DNA from: JAFALK01 sp042701975
GTDB taxonomy: Bacteria > Pseudomonadota > Gammaproteobacteria > Burkholderiales > Burkholderiaceae_C
Assembly: GCA_042701975.1 (NCBI GenBank)
Contig: CP170561.1
Span: 2,480,001 to 2,544,000 of the forward strand
DNA length: 64,000 bases
Reading direction: 5' to 3'
This document shows positions 1 to 8,339 of the stretch, piece after piece (within the stretch, counting starts at the first letter, position 1; each line of letters begins with the position of its first letter). Both the position numbers and the translations under genes were made by a program. The notes under the pieces were generated by a model. That model searched no databases. It was not told the origin of the DNA and saw only the letters and a program-made list of their open reading frames with translations.

Positions 1-64
1 CTAGCCGACCTTTTGCTTGTTGCGCCTGCCGCCGAGGGTTATCCCTTGTCTGCAGGCGCTGTTC

Positions 65-1366
65 ATGGATACCGCCCTCGTTCTCCTGCTGATTTTCCTC
101 AACGGCCTGTTTGCCATGTCTGAGATGGCGCTCACCGCGGCCCGCAAGGCCCGGCTGCAGGTGATGGTGGAAGCGGGCGAGCACGGCGCCCAGGCGGCGC
201 TGGACCTGCACGAGAACCCGAACAAGTTCCTCTCCACCGTGCAGATCGGCCTCACGTCCATCGGCGTGCTGAACGGCATCGTGGGCGACGCCGCCTTCTC
301 GGGCCCGCTGTCGCGCTGGCTGCTGGAGATGTTCTCGATGGGCCAGCGTGCCGCCGAGGTCACCGCCACGGCCATGGTCGTGGCCATCATCACCGTGCTG
401 ACCATCGTCTTTGGCGAGCTGGTGCCCAAGCGCATCGGCCTGATCTTCCCGGAAGCCGTGGCGCGCGTGGCCGCGCCGCCGATGGAAGTGCTCTCCGCCG
501 CGGCGCGCCCGCTGGTGAAGAGCCTGACCTTCGCCACCGAATTCACGCTGGGTCTGATGGGCCTGCGCGGCCGGGGCGCGCGTGGCGTGACGGAAGAAGA
601 AATCGCGGCCAGCCTCGAAGAGGGCCTGGACGCCGGCGTGATCGAGGAGCACGAGCACCAGATGGTGCGCAATGTGTTCCGGCTCGATGAACGCCAGATC
701 GGCTCGATGATGATCCCGCGCGCCGAGATCGCCTGGCTCAATGTGGATGACGACGCCAGCCAGGTGCTGGCGATGCTGAGCGCGCACCAGCACAGCCGCT
801 ACCCGGTCTGCCGCGGCGGCCTGGACGACGTGCTGGGCGTCACCACGGCGCAGAAGCTGCTGGAGCGTTCGCTGTCGGGCCACCCGCTGGCCCTGGCCGA
901 AGAGCTGGACGCGCCGGTCTTCGTGCCGGAAACGCTCTCGGGCCTGGAACTGCTGGAACACTTCCGGACGCAGGACGCGCCGCTGGTGTTTGTGGTGGAC
1001 GAATACGGAGAAGTGCAGGGCGTCGTGGCCCTGCGCGACGTGCTGGAAGCGATCGCGGGCGAATTCAAGGCGCCCGCCGATGGTGAAGGCTGGGCGGTGC
1101 AACGCGCGGACGGGAGCTGGCTGATCGACGGCCTGATGCCCGCCACCGAGCTCAAGGACCGCCTGGATCTGAAGGAACTGCCCGAAGAAGACCGTGGGCG
1201 CTACAACACCCTGGCCGGCATGATCATGCTGCTGCTGGGGCGTCTGCCGCGCACGGCCGATGTGGTGGAGTGGAACGCCTGGAGATTCGAGGTCGTCGAT
1301 CTCGATGGCAAGCGTGTTGACAAAGTGCTGGCGCAGAAGCTGGCCGATGAAGGAGTGGAAGAATGA
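65..1366 (+). CDS. Hemolysin-family/CNNM-CorC-type membrane protein
   Basis: Predicted inner-membrane protein of 433 residues in the CNNM/CorC (HlyC) family, whose members are linked to Mg2+/Co2+ or other cation efflux. The N-terminal DUF21 domain (about residues 1-190) opens with a hydrophobic helix and the family-typical FxxSEMAL segment. A CBS pair follows (about 205-335; note MIPR and RYPV, typical of CBS1 in this family), then a C-terminal CorC_HlyC domain (about 345-425). I start at the ATG at 65 because the membrane helix begins there; an upstream in-frame ATG at 17 adds 16 residues of no family character. The gene overlaps the SapC-family gene downstream by ATGA, so the two are probably co-translated. 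The family is clear; the transported ion is not. Confidence 0.9.
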   Translation: MDTALVLLLIFLNGLFAMSEMALTAARKARLQVMVEAGEHGAQAALDLHENPNKFLSTVQIGLTSIGVLNGIVGDAAFSGPLSRWLLEMFSMGQRAAEVTATAMVVAIITVLTIVFGELVPKRIGLIFPEAVARVAAPPMEVLSAAARPLVKSLTFATEFTLGLMGLRGRGARGVTEEEIAASLEEGLDAGVIEEHEHQMVRNVFRLDERQIGSMMIPRAEIAWLNVDDDASQVLAMLSAHQHSRYPVCRGGLDDVLGVTTAQKLLERSLSGHPLALAEELDAPVFVPETLSGLELLEHFRTQDAPLVFVVDEYGEVQGVVALRDVLEAIAGEFKAPADGEGWAVQRADGSWLIDGLMPATELKDRLDLKELPEEDRGRYNTLAGMIMLLLGRLPRTADVVEWNAWRFEVVDLDGKRVDKVLAQKLADEGVEE

Positions 1367-2112
1367 CGAACCCCGTGCTTTATGCAAACCTGACCCCGCT
1401 GGATCGCGTGGTCCACAAGAAGCTGCGCCTGCGCACCGAGACCCCGGTGACGGACCGCATCGCCAACCAGAATTCGCTGTTCCTGGCTGCGGCCGAGTTC
1501 GTCGAAGCCTGCAAGGAGTTCCCGATCGTCTTCGTGCGTGTCGGTGAAGCGCCTGAAGGTGGCCGTCCGGCTGTGGCCCCGCTGGCCGTGTTCGGCGTCA
1601 AGCCGGGCGAGAACCTGTTCATCAAGGACGGCAAGCTCGACACGAACTACGTGCCCGCCTACCTGCGCCGCTACCCCTTCGCCATGGCCCGCCTGGACCA
1701 GAACAGCGATCAGATGGCCCTGTGCTTCGACGCTGAATGGCAAGGCTTCAACGAGACCGAAGGCAACGAGCTGTTCACCGAAGCCGGCGAACCGACCGAG
1801 TTCCTGCTTGGCGCCAAGACCTTCCTCGAGAACTTCGAGAACGAAGTCGAGCGCACCCGCCAGGCTTGCGACAAGCTGATGGAGCTGGAGCTGCTGCAAG
1901 AGATGCGCTTCGACGCCACCTTGCCGGACGGCGAAAAGCTGGCCGTCGATGGCTTCATGGCCGTGGACGAGAAGAAGCTGACCGAGCTGACCGACGCGCA
2001 AGTGGTCGAGCTGGTCCGCACGGGCCTGATGTCGCTGATCGAGATGCACCGCATCTCCATGTCCAACATGAACCGACTGGCCGCCTTGAGCGCTGCCGCC
2101 GCCAAGGCCTGA
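1363..2112 (+). CDS. SapC family protein
   Basis: Cytosolic-looking protein of 249 residues matching the SapC family (first described as an S-layer-associated protein of Campylobacter). Seen here: an N-terminal YANLTPLDR segment, a central VPAYLRRYPF motif very typical of the family, and a C-terminal EMHRISMSNMNRL segment. There is no signal peptide or membrane helix. It overlaps the CorC-like gene by 4 bases and is followed by a strong terminator, so the two form a closed transcription unit. Biochemical function is unknown; in other proteobacteria SapC genes often lie near TonB receptors or tryptophan halogenase-like genes, which are not adjacent here. The family call is confident, the role is not. 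Confidence 0.85.
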   Translation: MTNPVLYANLTPLDRVVHKKLRLRTETPVTDRIANQNSLFLAAAEFVEACKEFPIVFVRVGEAPEGGRPAVAPLAVFGVKPGENLFIKDGKLDTNYVPAYLRRYPFAMARLDQNSDQMALCFDAEWQGFNETEGNELFTEAGEPTEFLLGAKTFLENFENEVERTRQACDKLMELELLQEMRFDATLPDGEKLAVDGFMAVDEKKLTELTDAQVVELVRTGLMSLIEMHRISMSNMNRLAALSAAAAKA

Positions 2113-2132
2113 TTCCTACAAGTCAGCTTCGT

Positions 2133-2174
2133 GACAAGGGGGCGCATCCGCAAGGGTGCGCCCCTTGTCTTTTG
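2133..2174 (+). terminator. Rho-independent terminator after sapC
   Basis: ACAAGGGGGCGCA and TGCGCCCCTTGT form a long GC-rich stem with one unpaired G, followed by CTTTT. It lies 20 bases after the SapC-family stop codon and closes that two-gene unit. Confidence 0.8.
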
Positions 2175-2314
2175 CGGCCAACACGCCAGCTCAAATCCCT
2201 ACGCTCATGTCATGCGCCTGCCTTGCCGAAGGAACAGCATGAAGACCGACGGCGGACGGACGTAGGAGCCGTAGGAGACGGCCGCGTAAGCGATGTATCC
2301 AATGGTTTCCGAGG

Positions 2315-2332
2315 TGAAAAGTTCGCTTTTCA
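2315..2332 (+). promoter_or_regulatory. UUCG-loop hairpin in leader of the acyltransferase gene
   Basis: TGAAAAG-TTCG-CTTTTCA is a perfect 7-bp stem closed by a UUCG tetraloop, 66 bases before the FeeM-like gene start. A weak C-run/G-run pair followed by TTTTTT (about 2343-2361) lies between it and the gene, so the leader could hold an attenuator. This is structure seen in the sequence; the function is inferred. Confidence 0.4.
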
Positions 2333-2398
2333 AGCCTTAGACTCCCCCCAATTGAGGGTTTTTTGTTCGCAGTTTTTGAGCAAGAAGGGTGTTGCAGT

Positions 2399-3064
2399 AT
2401 GGATTTTGAGGCGGCAATCGAAGTGGGTGCTGTCGGTCTTGAAGTATTCACGACCGTTCAGGGACACCACCAAGCAGGGGCTGAGGCCCTGGTCGCTCGC
2501 CGCTATGGCGCTCGCGGTTACACCAACACCCATCTCTCCACGCGCAACGAGGCGGCCCTGACCGTGTGCTCCGCCCGCCAGGGCGACCGCATCGTCGGCA
2601 CCATCGCCGTTCGCTTCGACTCCGAAGCCGGCTTCAACGCCGAGTCCACCTTCCCCGAAGAGATCCGTGCCCTGCGCGAAGCCGGCCACGACCTCTGCGA
2701 ATTCAGCCGCCTGGCGGTCGACGAGGACATCGCCGACAGCAAGCACGTGCTGGCCCAGATCTTTCACCTGGCCTACCTGCATGGCCACCGCCTGGCCGGC
2801 TGCCGCACCCTGGTCATCGAAGTGAACCCGCGTCACGTGGCCTTCTACCGCCGCCTGCTGGGCTTTGAACTGCTGGCCGGCCCGCGCCGCAACCAGCGTG
2901 TGGACGCGCCGGCCGTGCTGATGACGCTGGACCTGGCCAAGGCTGAGGAATGGATCGCCATCTATGGCGGCAACCCCGAGCTGTCGGGCAGCACCCGCAT
3001 GCTCTACCCGTACTTCTACGGCGCCGAGGAAGAGGGCGAGATCCTTGCGAGGCTGCGCCAGTAA
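2399..3064 (+). CDS. FeeM-like N-acyl amino acid synthase / GNAT-fold protein
   Basis: Protein of 221 residues resembling the catalytic core of FeeM, an N-acyl amino acid synthase related to N-acyl-homoserine-lactone synthases and built on a GNAT fold; such enzymes transfer acyl chains from acyl carrier protein to an amino group. Visible signs: an RYGARGY segment near residue 35, IVGTIAVRFDS (beta strand and turn), CEFSRLAVD near the middle, and EVNPRHVAFYRRLLGF, the usual GNAT C-terminal strand-helix. The ATG at 2399 has AAGAAGGG about 9 bases upstream; the longer frame from 2363 lacks such a site. It stands alone between a terminator and a convergent regulator, with no acyl carrier protein nearby. 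The substrate is unknown. Confidence 0.7.
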   Translation: MDFEAAIEVGAVGLEVFTTVQGHHQAGAEALVARRYGARGYTNTHLSTRNEAALTVCSARQGDRIVGTIAVRFDSEAGFNAESTFPEEIRALREAGHDLCEFSRLAVDEDIADSKHVLAQIFHLAYLHGHRLAGCRTLVIEVNPRHVAFYRRLLGFELLAGPRRNQRVDAPAVLMTLDLAKAEEWIAIYGGNPELSGSTRMLYPYFYGAEEEGEILARLRQ

Positions 3065-3091
3065 GACGCCTCCTGCCTCACTGAGTTTTCT

Positions 3092-3847
3092 TTACAGCGC
3101 GCCGAGCTGTCTCGACAGCAGGCGCGCTGCGTCTTTGAGGGCGCGGCCCACCGGGCCTTCCAGCTTCAGATCGAAGCTGCCGCTCGCGCCGATCAGCGTC
3201 AGGCACAGCGCGATGCGCCCCTGCTGATCGAAAACCGGCGCCGCCAAGGCGCTGATGCCCTGGACCACCGCGTCCTTGGTGCTGGCGATGCCACGCTCGC
3301 GCACCTCGGCCAGCAGGGTTTCGAAGTCGGCATCGAGCCGGCTGCTTTCGCCGGCCCCCTTCAGCGCCTCACGCACCTCAGCCGCAGGCAGATGCGCCGC
3401 AAACACGCGGCCCGAGGCCGTGCCGCGCAAGCTCATCACCGTGCCGTGGCGCATGCTCACATGAACGGGGCTCGGCCCTTCCGCCACGCGCACCACCGTC
3501 GGCCCGCGGTTGCCCCAGACGGCGATGGCGGCGGTTTGCCCGGTCTCGATCGCCAGCGCCTCGATGGCCGGCGTGGCCAGGCGCACCGGGTCGAACTGCT
3601 GCAGGCTGATCAGGCCTAGCTGCAGCGCCAGCGGCCCCAGGCCGTAGCGGCCGCCTTCGTTCTCCTGCACGACCAGCCCCAGCTTGCCGAAGCTCACGAG
3701 GTAAGGATGCGCCTTGGCCGGGCTCATGCCGGCGGCTTGCGCCAGCTCCTTGAGCGGCAAGGGCCGGCCGTGATGGGCGAGGGCGATCAGCAGCTGGCCG
3801 CCCACTTCCACGCTCTGAATGCCGCGTGGCGTGCGTTCTGGATTCAT
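3092..3847 (-). CDS. IclR family transcriptional regulator
   Basis: DNA-binding regulator of 251 residues: N-terminal winged helix-turn-helix (about 8-70, with GIQSVEVGGQLLIAL and LKELAQAAGMSPAKAHPYL) followed by the IclR effector domain (about 80-245, with the usual RGTASGRVFAA and GISALAAPVFD segments). It is divergent from hmgA-fahA with only 89 bases between, so it most likely controls homogentisate degradation, as HmgR-type IclR proteins do elsewhere. The ATG at 3847 begins MNPERTPRGIQ; an upstream ATG at 3883 would run through the promoter region and is rejected. The family is certain; the target is inferred from position and from the palindrome in the shared promoter. Confidence 0.88.
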   Translation of the reverse strand: MNPERTPRGIQSVEVGGQLLIALAHHGRPLPLKELAQAAGMSPAKAHPYLVSFGKLGLVVQENEGGRYGLGPLALQLGLISLQQFDPVRLATPAIEALAIETGQTAAIAVWGNRGPTVVRVAEGPSPVHVSMRHGTVMSLRGTASGRVFAAHLPAAEVREALKGAGESSRLDADFETLLAEVRERGIASTKDAVVQGISALAAPVFDQQGRIALCLTLIGASGSFDLKLEGPVGRALKDAARLLSRQLGAL

Positions 3848-3854
3848 GAGCTGA

Positions 3855-3892
3855 ATGTTAGATATAGACAAACTCGTTTGCAATCATAGAAT
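3855..3892. promoter_or_regulatory. Divergent iclR/hmgA promoter with putative operator
   Basis: Plus strand: TAGACA (3865-3870), 16 bases, TAGAAT (3887-3892), a fair sigma-70 promoter for hmgA. Minus strand: TTGCAA (3883-3878), 17 bases, TAACAT (3860-3855), for the regulator gene. The palindrome CAAAC-TC-GTTTG (3869-3880) lies inside the hmgA spacer and touches both -35 elements, which would suit repression by the adjacent IclR protein. Seen by eye; promoter calls are tentative. Confidence 0.5.
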
Positions 3893-3936
3893 TCTGGCAT
3901 GACGCTCAATCGGCGGGCGAACCCAGGAGACAAGGC

Positions 3937-5223
3937 ATGGCGGAACTGAACTACCTCAGCGGCTTCGGCAACGAACACGCCAGCGAGGCTCGACCCGGCG
4001 CCTTGCCCGTCGGGCGCAACAGCCCGCAGCAGGTGGCCTTCGGGCTTTATGCAGAGCTGCTGTCCGGCACGGCCTTCACCGCGCCGCGGGCCGAGAACCT
4101 GCGCACCTGGATGTACCGCCGCCAGCCCTCGGTCGTCGTGAGCAGCTACGAGCCGTTCTCGCAAGCCCTGCTCAAGACCGGCGCGCGCGATGGCGAGGTG
4201 GCGCCGCCCGATCCGCTGCGCTGGGCGCCGCACGCCGTCCCGGACGACCCGCTCGATTTCGTCGAGGGCCTGCGCACGATGTGCGTGAACGGCGACCCCG
4301 AGACGCAGACCGGCATGGCCGCCCACGTCTACCTGTGCAACAAGAGCATGGGCCGCCGCGCCTTGGTCAACGCTGACGGCGAACTGCTGATCGTGCCGCA
4401 GCAAGGCGCGCTGCGCTTGACCACCGAGTTGGGCCTGCTGGACGTGAAGCCCGGCGAGATCGCCCTGATCCCGCGCGGCATGGCCTTCAAGGTCACGGTG
4501 GCCGGGCCTTCGCGTGGCTACATCTGCGAGAACTACGGCGCCGCCTTCCGCCTGCCCGAGCTCGGCCCCATCGGCTCCAACGGCCTGGCCAATGCGCGCG
4601 ACTTCCTCGCCCCGGTGGCCGCCTTCGAGGACAGCCCCGGCGCCTACGAGATCGTCAAGAAGTTCGGCGGCCGCCTGTGGACCGCGCGCCAGAACCACAC
4701 GCCCTTCAACGTGGTGGCCTGGCACGGCAATCTCGTGCCCTGCAAGTACGACACGGCGCATTTCATGACGATCGGCACCGTGAGCTTCGACCATCCGGAC
4801 CCGAGCATCTTCACCGTGCTCACCAGCCCCAGCGACACGCCGGGCTGGGCCAACGCGGACTTCGTGATCTTCCCGCCGCGCTGGATGGTGGCCGAGAACA
4901 CCTTCCGCCCGCCCTGGTACCACCGCAACGTGATGAGCGAGTTCATGGGCCTGATCACCGGCCAGTACGACGCCAAGCCCGAGGGCTTCAAGCCCGGCGG
5001 CGCCAGCCTGCACAACGCCATGGTGCCGCACGGCCCCGACACCGAAGCCTTTGCCAAGGCCAGCGGCGCCGAGCTCAAGCCGCACAAGCTGGAGAACACG
5101 CTGGCCTTCATGTTCGAGACGCGCTGGCGCCTGGCGCCCACGGCCTTCGCGCTGAACGGCGGCGCGCTCGAATCCACCTACGCCAACTGCTGGGCCGACC
5201 TGCCTGACAACTTCCAAGCATGA
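3937..5223 (+). CDS. hmgA: Homogentisate 1,2-dioxygenase
   Basis: Fe(II) enzyme of 428 residues that opens the ring of homogentisate to maleylacetoacetate in tyrosine/phenylalanine catabolism. It starts with the family-typical YLSGFGNEHASEA and carries the conserved NHTPFNVVAWHGN, HPDPSIFTVLTSPS, FPPRW and PPWYHRNVMSEFMGLI segments. The histidines of PPWYHRN and of the GGASLHNAMVPHGPD loop belong to the iron and active site. Length matches the family. An AGGAGA site lies just before the ATG. It overlaps fahA by ATGA, and the divergent IclR gene is its probable regulator. Neither 4-hydroxyphenylpyruvate dioxygenase nor maleylacetoacetate isomerase is in the window. Confidence 0.97.
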   Translation: MAELNYLSGFGNEHASEARPGALPVGRNSPQQVAFGLYAELLSGTAFTAPRAENLRTWMYRRQPSVVVSSYEPFSQALLKTGARDGEVAPPDPLRWAPHAVPDDPLDFVEGLRTMCVNGDPETQTGMAAHVYLCNKSMGRRALVNADGELLIVPQQGALRLTTELGLLDVKPGEIALIPRGMAFKVTVAGPSRGYICENYGAAFRLPELGPIGSNGLANARDFLAPVAAFEDSPGAYEIVKKFGGRLWTARQNHTPFNVVAWHGNLVPCKYDTAHFMTIGTVSFDHPDPSIFTVLTSPSDTPGWANADFVIFPPRWMVAENTFRPPWYHRNVMSEFMGLITGQYDAKPEGFKPGGASLHNAMVPHGPDTEAFAKASGAELKPHKLENTLAFMFETRWRLAPTAFALNGGALESTYANCWADLPDNFQA

Positions 5224-6527
5224 GCTTGCTCGACTTCACCCATGACCCCGCCGCCCTCAGCTGGGTCGAATCGGCCAACGCGCCGGACTGCGATTTCCCG
5301 CTCCAGAACTTGCCCTACGGGCGCTTCCGCCGCGCCGGCAGCGATGAGGACTGGCGCTGCGGCGTCGCCATCGGCGACCAGATCCTGGACCTGCGTCGCG
5401 CACTGCCTGCGGGCCGCTGGTCCACGGCGCGCCAGGTCGATCTGCATGCGCTTGCCGAGGGCGACCTGAACCGCTTCATGGCGGCACCGGCCGATGCACG
5501 TCGCGCCGTGCGTCATGCGATCTATGCAGCGCTCAAGGCCGGCAGCCCGCAGCAGGCGCTGTTGGCCTCCTGCCTGATCGCGCAGAGCGAGGCCGAGATG
5601 AGCCTGCCCTGCCGCATTGGCGACTACACGGACTTCTACACCGGCATCCACCACGCCACGACGGTCGGCAAGCTGTTCCGTCCGGACAACCCGCTGCTGC
5701 CCAACTACAAGTGGGTGCCGATCGGCTATCACGGCCGCAGTTCCTCTATCGGCGTCAGCGGCCAGGATGTGTATCGCCCGATGGGCCAGCTCAAAGGGCC
5801 GCAGCACGAGGTGCCGGTCTTCGCGCCGAGCCGCAGGCTCGACTACGAGCTGGAGCTGGGCGCCTTCGTGGCGGGAGCTAACGAGTCAGGTGCGCGCATC
5901 CCGATGGAGCAGGCCGACGCGCACCTGTTTGGCCTGTGCCTGCTCAACGACTGGTCGGCGCGCGACGTGCAGGGTTGGGAGTACCAGCCGCTCGGTCCCT
6001 TCCTGGCCAAGAACTTCGCCACCACGATCTCGCCCTGGATCGTGACGATGGACGCGCTGCAGCCCTTCCGCGCGCCGCTGGCCGCGCGCCCCGAGGGCGA
6101 CCCGCAGCCGCTGCCGCATCTGGACTCTGCGCAGAACCGCAGCGAGGGGGCGTTCGCGATCGAGCTGGAAGTCTGGCTGCAGACGGCTTCGATGGCCGAG
6201 CCCGCGCGGCTGATGCGCTCCAACTTTGCCGAGACCGCCTACTGGACGCTGGCGCAGATGCTGGTCCATCACGCCAGCAACGGCTGCAATCTGCAGCCGG
6301 GCGATCTGCTCGGCACGGGCACGCAGAGCGGCGCGCGGCCGGAAGAGGGCGGCTCGCTGCTGGAGCTGTCCGATGGCGGCAAGCGTGCGATCACGCTGCC
6401 CGGCGGCGAGATGCGCAGCTTCCTCGAAGACGGCGATACCGTGATCCTGCGCGCATATGCTGTGGCCGCGAATGCGCGGCGCATCGGCTTCGGTGAGGCG
6501 CGGGCCCAGGTGCTGCCGGCGCGATAA
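5220..6527 (+). CDS. fahA: Fumarylacetoacetase
   Basis: Enzyme of 435 residues that hydrolyses fumarylacetoacetate to fumarate and acetoacetate, the last step of tyrosine breakdown. It has the N-terminal FAH domain, then the catalytic domain with YTDFYTGIHHATTVGKLFRP (catalytic His in the HH pair), NYKWVPIGYHGR, the metal-binding LDYELELGAF segment, and NDWSARDVQGWEY with PLGPFLAKNF. Length and motif order are normal. Its start overlaps the hmgA stop by four bases, implying coupled translation of two consecutive-pathway enzymes. It ends 9 bases from a convergent gene with no clear terminator between. Confidence 0.97.
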   Translation: MSLLDFTHDPAALSWVESANAPDCDFPLQNLPYGRFRRAGSDEDWRCGVAIGDQILDLRRALPAGRWSTARQVDLHALAEGDLNRFMAAPADARRAVRHAIYAALKAGSPQQALLASCLIAQSEAEMSLPCRIGDYTDFYTGIHHATTVGKLFRPDNPLLPNYKWVPIGYHGRSSSIGVSGQDVYRPMGQLKGPQHEVPVFAPSRRLDYELELGAFVAGANESGARIPMEQADAHLFGLCLLNDWSARDVQGWEYQPLGPFLAKNFATTISPWIVTMDALQPFRAPLAARPEGDPQPLPHLDSAQNRSEGAFAIELEVWLQTASMAEPARLMRSNFAETAYWTLAQMLVHHASNGCNLQPGDLLGTGTQSGARPEEGGSLLELSDGGKRAITLPGGEMRSFLEDGDTVILRAYAVAANARRIGFGEARAQVLPAR

Positions 6528-6536
6528 CTTCTCCTT

Positions 6537-7454
6537 TCAGCGCGGTGCGCTGGCGGCGGGCGAGGGCCTTGGCGCAGGCCCAACAGCCTTCGGCTCGGTC
6601 GCCGTCACCTCGCTCGTCAGCGGCCGGACCGACTTGTAGGCAGACTTCTCTACCGACTCCAGCAACTTGCCCATCATCTGCTGCGGCGTCATCTGCTGGG
6701 CCACATCGAGCGCGGTGGACATCGGGTCTGCGTACTTGGTGTTGTCGAAGAAGCGCTGGCGCTTGAGCAGCGCCAGGCTCTTTGCATCGAAGGTCAGGCG
6801 CTCGAAGTACATGTAGGGCGCCACGTAGACCGATGAGTGAGCGGTTTCGCCGGTGTTGGGGTTGATGGTGCGGTAGTCGCCATCGACCTCGGTGGTCGCG
6901 ATGTCCGACATGCCCGAGCCGTCCGACATGCCGCTGATGTCGATGGATTGGCGCGCCAGCGGCTGCACGTAGATGCCGATGCCGCTGAGCTTGGTGCCCA
7001 TGCCCTTCATCTCCAGGAAGGTGTAGGCCGGCACGACCACTTCCACGCGGTCCCAGCCCTGCCGAGCGGGCAGGCTCCGCAGGTGTTCAGTCAGCGCGCC
7101 CAGCACCAGATCCTGGCGTTGGGCACCGCGGGCCTTCTCCACCCGTTCGGCCAGGTCGGCTGGCATGGTCCATTGCAGCAGCACGCGTGTGGAGGCGGGC
7201 TCTTCTTCTCCGATGGCCTTGTCCAGGCCGCGCAGCACCGCGTAGTTCAAGGCCTGGTTGGAGACCTGCAGCGTCTGGCGTGTGTAGGGCTCCAGATGGC
7301 TGCCTGCCGATTCGCGCTGTCGCACGAACTCGATCCGATCGCCGATGGCGGCCAGCAACGCCACGGTCTGCGGTGGCTTGGGCTCGGCAGGCGTGTTCGG
7401 TGCGGCGACGGCCAGCAGGGGAAGGACGAGGGCGAGCGCGGCGAGTTGTCTCAT
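6537..7454 (-). CDS. Secreted protein of unknown function
   Basis: Protein of 305 residues that I do not recognise. The ATG at 7454 gives MRQLAALALVLPLLAVAAP, a clean Sec signal peptide with probable cleavage near residue 20; the longer frame to 7643 runs into the neighbouring VanZ-like gene and is rejected. The mature part has an arginine-rich RQRESAGSHLEPYTRQTLQ helix, a mixed central region with a Gly/Ser/Met repeat (SGMSDGSGMSD), and a proline/alanine-rich C-terminus. There are no cysteines forming an obvious motif. The next minus-strand gene upstream (VanZ-like) ends 34 bases before its start, so they may be co-transcribed. Likely periplasmic; role unknown. Confidence 0.6.
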   Translation of the reverse strand: MRQLAALALVLPLLAVAAPNTPAEPKPPQTVALLAAIGDRIEFVRQRESAGSHLEPYTRQTLQVSNQALNYAVLRGLDKAIGEEEPASTRVLLQWTMPADLAERVEKARGAQRQDLVLGALTEHLRSLPARQGWDRVEVVVPAYTFLEMKGMGTKLSGIGIYVQPLARQSIDISGMSDGSGMSDIATTEVDGDYRTINPNTGETAHSSVYVAPYMYFERLTFDAKSLALLKRQRFFDNTKYADPMSTALDVAQQMTPQQMMGKLLESVEKSAYKSVRPLTSEVTATEPKAVGPAPRPSPAASAPR

Positions 7455-7488
7455 GATGGCGATGAAGTCCTGTCGTCGTGCGGCGATG

Positions 7489-7857
7489 CTAAGGCCGGTT
7501 GGCGAAGTGCTTGTGAAGAGGGCGCAAGACGAGGGCGAACAGCGCAACGCCCAAGGCGATGCCGATGGCATCGGCCAGCAGATCGGCCCATTCGCCATCG
7601 CGTCCGGGGATGAAACTCTGCACGATCTCGATGAAGCCGCCATAAGTCAGCAGGCCGAGCGGCGCCCGGCGCCAGTGCTGCGGCCAGCTCCAGGCCGCGA
7701 AGACCATCAGGGTGCTGAAGGCGCTGAAGTGGTTGAGCTTGTCCCAGCCGAGATCGGCTTGAGGCGGCGGGTGTGGCGTGAAGGCCAGCCAGCTGATGAC
7801 GACGAGCAGGACGAAGAAGCACAGGCGGCTGAGCCGCAGGAGCGAAGTCGAATTCAT
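7489..7857 (-). CDS. VanZ-like family membrane protein
   Basis: Small membrane protein of 122 residues of the VanZ-like family, with about four hydrophobic helices. Family marks: LGWDKLNHFSAF after the first helix, a central GGFIEIVQSFIPGRDGEWADLLADAIG segment (seen from about residue 75) with the conserved E and the FxPxRxGEWxDxxAN-like loop, and a basic C-terminus. VanZ itself confers low-level teicoplanin resistance, but most chromosomal VanZ-like proteins have no known function. The ATG at 7857 places the first helix directly after MNSTSLLRLSR. Confidence 0.8.
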   Translation of the reverse strand: MNSTSLLRLSRLCFFVLLVVISWLAFTPHPPPQADLGWDKLNHFSAFSTLMVFAAWSWPQHWRRAPLGLLTYGGFIEIVQSFIPGRDGEWADLLADAIGIALGVALFALVLRPLHKHFANRP

Positions 7858-7921
7858 GGGTGCGATTCTGCCCAGTACGCGGGGTCGAACAGCATCATTC
7901 GGACCCCTCAAAATCCCGTGC

Positions 7922-7927
7922 TAGAAT
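7922..7927 (+). promoter_or_regulatory. Probable -10 box of tRNA-Thr
   Basis: TAGAAT sits 11 bases before the mature tRNA 5' end. No good -35 match is seen at the expected distance, so this is a tentative assignment. Confidence 0.4.
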
Positions 7928-7938
7928 CTTTGTCTTTA

Positions 7939-8014
7939 GCCGGTGTAGCTCAGTTGGTAGAGCAGCGCATTCGTAATGCGAAGGTCGGGAGTTCGAGTCT
8001 CTTCTCCGGCACCA
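7939..8014 (+). tRNA. tRNA-Thr (anticodon CGU)
   Basis: A 76-base cloverleaf with encoded CCA. Acceptor GCCGGTG pairs with CTCCGGC (one T-T mismatch at 6:67), the D arm is GCTC-AGTTGGTA-GAGC, the anticodon loop is TTCGTAA with anticodon CGT, and the T loop is TTCGAGT. Reads ACG codons. It stands alone with its own terminator. Confidence 0.95.
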
Positions 8015-8030
8015 AAAATCAATGAGCAAA

Positions 8031-8062
8031 GGCGCCAGATTCTGTGATCTGGCGCCTTTTTC
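8031..8062 (+). terminator. Rho-independent terminator of tRNA-Thr
   Basis: GGCGCCAGAT-TCTGTG-ATCTGGCGCC is a perfect 10-bp stem followed by TTTTT, 16 bases after the tRNA end. Confidence 0.93.
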
Positions 8063-8339
8063 GTTGTTGGAATCCGCTTCTTCACCGGCCCGACCGGCCC
8101 CTCACTCCACGTGAGCAACGGCTACAGCACGGCCACGACGCCGGGCCGCTACTCGCTGAGCGGCTGGGGCCCGGGCAGGTCCGCGGAACTGCCTCATCGC
8201 ATGCGGATTTCGGCCTCGGTGGCGCGCCGCATCGGCAGCAATCCCGCCCCAAGCTGCTCAATGGCAGCGACCAAGACGGCGGCCTGCACCGCGCGCGGGC
8301 CTGGTTGGTGGCGAGCCTGAGCTTCTAGCCGTCGGCTCT
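8063..8339. other. Stretch without a convincing gene
   Basis: 277 bases between the tRNA terminator and the small membrane protein gene. Short frames exist on both strands, including one of 69 codons from 8111, but none has a good ribosome site or a recognisable product, and their compositions look like random GC-rich reading. It may be a decayed gene remnant; I see no repeat or att-like duplication of the tRNA 3' end here. Confidence 0.5.

Noticed and set aside
8044..8328. ORFs after the tRNA-Thr terminator, considered as an integrase remnant
   Set aside because: No conserved integrase residues and no repeat of the tRNA 3' end; composition looks random.
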